Below, in pieces: positions 62,364 to 64,000 of a stretch of DNA of 64,000 bases. A model generated the notes under the pieces. It worked only from the letters and a program-made list of their open reading frames with translations. It ran no database searches and was not told the origin of the DNA. The stretch's first letter is position 1; every line of letters starts with the position of its first letter. The stretch comes from Corticium candelabrum (Eukaryota > Porifera > Homoscleromorpha > Homosclerophorida > Plakinidae), in assembly GCF_963422355.1 (NCBI RefSeq), contig NC_085098.1, positions 4,660,765-4,724,764 on the forward strand, written 5' to 3'. The position numbers and the translations under genes were made by a program.

Positions 62364-64000
62364 ATGGCGGAGCCTGTAGTTGACTGGTTGAGTCTTTCTC
62401 CTGCTCTCTCTGCCTCTGTGCTTCGAACGATCGATAGGATGGGTTTCAAGAGCATGACTCCCGTGCAATCCGCGTGTATTCCTCTCTTCATGTCTTACAA
62501 GGACGTCGTTGCCGAGGCTGTAACAGGCTCGGGCAAAACGTTGGCTTTCGTCGTGCCTCTACTAGAAATCCTACTCAGACGTGAAACGCCACTCGGCAAG
62601 AGAAGTATAGGAGCAATCATAGTGTCACCGACTCGAGAACTAGCCACGCAAACGTTCGACGTCCTCAATGATTTCATCACGGACATTCAATGTTTCTCGA
62701 GTCTGCTGACCATCGGTGGCGGCGACCCGACTGTCGATTTGAACAAGTTTCGTGAGCACGGTGGAAACATTCTCGTTGCTACTCCCGGTCGTCTCGAGGA
62801 CATGCTCAAACGCAGCAATCGAGGTGATTGTGGCGTCAACTTGGCTTGGTGTGTCAAAGAATTGGATGTGCTCGTCTTAGATGAAGCGGATCGTTTGCTA
62901 GATATGGGATTTGAAACTTCTATTAACACTATTCTAAGTTATCTACCAAAGCAGAGACAAACCGGCCTCTTCTCTGCGACGCAGACTTCGGAAATCGAGG
63001 CTCTCATTCGAGCTGGGTTGAGGAATCCTGTTCGAGTGACGTTAAGGGAAAAGAGCAGTTTAGAAAACGTATCGCAAAGGACTCCTACAACACTGAAGAA
63101 CTTCTATCTTGTTTGTCCCGCCAATCAGAAGTTCTCTAACCTTGTTGCGTTTGTAAAGAAACATCGAGGAGAGAAGGTCATGGTGTTTATGAGTACGTGT
63201 GCTTGTGTCGAATACTTTGCTAAGGCCCTGAATTGCATCTTGAAGGAAAAAATGGATGTGCTGGCTATTCATGGTAAGATGAGATCGAAACGTCAAAAGA
63301 TATTTGCTCGGTTCAAATCCATGGGTTCCGGCCTGTTGCTCTGTACAGATGTGATGGGTCGTGGAGTTGATATTCCGACTGTCCACTGGGTTGTGCAGTA
63401 TGATCCACCGAGTAGTGCGACATCATTCGTCCATAGATGTGGACGGACTGCTCGCATTGGAAATGAAGGCAATGCATTGTTATTTCTTATGCCCAATGAG
63501 GAATCGTACATTCCCTTCCTGTCACTTAATCAGAAAGTTCCAGTTGAGGAATTCTGTGACGACCTTCCCCAACCTGTTCCCAATATGGTGGAGAAACTTC
63601 GTAAGCTGGCATTGAGAGATCGAGACATTCTTGAGAAGGGAACAAGAGCTTTTGTTTCATATGTCCAATCATACAACAAACATGAATGCCGGTTAATATT
63701 TGATGTCAAGGAGCTGGATTTTGGTTTACTTGCTACAGGATTCGGTCTTCTGCGCATGCCCAAGATGCCAGAACTAAAAGGCAAAATAGTTGAGACTTTT
63801 ATGTCATCTGATATTGACTTGGAATCGGTTGCCTATAAAGACAAGACTCGTGAAAAGCAACGACTGGAAAGGAAGAGGAAAAACGAAGCTGGAGAAAAAA
63901 CCGAGACCAGTAGAAAGAGAAAGAAATCAGCTACCGTGGCATGGTCTAAACAGAAGGACAAGAAAACTGCAAAAGCAAAGAAAAAATTACAGCACGAGAA
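62364..64000 (+). CDS. DDX55: DEAD-box RNA helicase DDX55/Spb4, 3' end outside window
   Basis: Open from ATG at 62364 (MAEPVVDWLSLSPALSASVL) to the window end, about 545 codons, no intron. Helicase motifs in order: Q motif MGFKSMTPVQ, AVTGSGKT (Walker A), SPTREL, GG, TPGR, VLDEADRLLDMGF, SAT, then MVFMSTCACVEYF, CTDVMGRGVDIP and HRCGRTARIG. The family-specific tail KGTRAFVSYVQSYNKHEC and LLRMPKMPEL marks the DDX55/Spb4 group, followed by a lysine-rich end (AWSKQKDKKTAKAKKK). Spb4 proteins act in the nucleolus on 60S ribosomal precursors. Human DDX55 has about 600 residues, so some 50 residues are missing beyond the edge. The gene starts 201 bp after the arfaptin stop on the same strand. Confidence 0.95.
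   Translation, partial: MAEPVVDWLSLSPALSASVLRTIDRMGFKSMTPVQSACIPLFMSYKDVVAEAVTGSGKTLAFVVPLLEILLRRETPLGKRSIGAIIVSPTRELATQTFDVLNDFITDIQCFSSLLTIGGGDPTVDLNKFREHGGNILVATPGRLEDMLKRSNRGDCGVNLAWCVKELDVLVLDEADRLLDMGFETSINTILSYLPKQRQTGLFSATQTSEIEALIRAGLRNPVRVTLREKSSLENVSQRTPTTLKNFYLVCPANQKFSNLVAFVKKHRGEKVMVFMSTCACVEYFAKALNCILKEKMDVLAIHGKMRSKRQKIFARFKSMGSGLLLCTDVMGRGVDIPTVHWVVQYDPPSSATSFVHRCGRTARIGNEGNALLFLMPNEESYIPFLSLNQKVPVEEFCDDLPQPVPNMVEKLRKLALRDRDILEKGTRAFVSYVQSYNKHECRLIFDVKELDFGLLATGFGLLRMPKMPELKGKIVETFMSSDIDLESVAYKDKTREKQRLERKRKNEAGEKTETSRKRKKSATVAWSKQKDKKTAKAKKKLQHE

Noticed and set aside
63300-63325. tRNA B-box-like GGTTCAAATCC
   Set aside because: Lies inside the DDX55 coding sequence with no A box or cloverleaf; no tRNA or rRNA gene was found in the window.

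Overview
The window is nuclear DNA of an animal (holozoan), most likely an early-branching one such as a sponge. Support for this: spliced genes with GT-AG introns, a complete TEC/BTK-type cytoplasmic tyrosine kinase, an arfaptin, an SH3-PH-RhoGAP protein, long (CA)n microsatellites, abundant short DNA transposons, and a tandem family of unusual receptor kinases that I cannot match to a vertebrate or insect gene. The phylum is inference; nothing here proves it.

Region 1-7.2 kb is transposon territory. It holds a >4.2-kb long-TIR element with a broken Ulp1-like protease gene, a 609-bp element with a MADF-domain relic, and, 12 bp further on, a 1.58-kb element with ~200-bp TIRs, a TAA target duplication and a THAP zinc-finger ORF.

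Region 8.2-28.3 kb is a tandem array of three minus-strand receptor-kinase genes (order of transcription C, B, A). The intact copies B and C each encode about 1,240 residues: signal peptide, ~750 residues of kelch repeats, GCC2/GCC3-type and EGF-like cysteine modules, one transmembrane helix, and a TKL-like kinase. All three share one phase-2 intron inside the kinase (after DVY). Copy A is dead: nonsense codon, frameshifts, and a ~1-kb internal deletion that removes the EGF modules, transmembrane segment and ATP-binding lobe. The B intron carries an uninterrupted RT plus restriction-like-endonuclease LINE lying in a TAGA microsatellite.

Region 29.9-42.1 kb has a 13-exon minus-strand gene (helical N-terminus, SH3, PH, divergent RhoGAP; 740 aa in my model). 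It sits head to head, 154 bp apart, with the first of two tandem two-exon glutaredoxin genes (CPYS active site).

Region 45.0-64.0 kb has a 19-exon TEC-family kinase (642 aa in my model, all splice phases consistent) on the minus strand, divergently arranged with an arfaptin gene (376 aa). A single-exon DDX55/Spb4-type DEAD-box helicase follows 201 bp downstream and runs off the window end. Introns and intergenic DNA are full of TA-flanked MITEs and a 1.23-kb fold-back element. The TEC kinase, RhoGAP and arfaptin are general signalling and trafficking genes; I see no evidence that they form one pathway with the receptor array. All exon models are hand-built from splice signals and family similarity.
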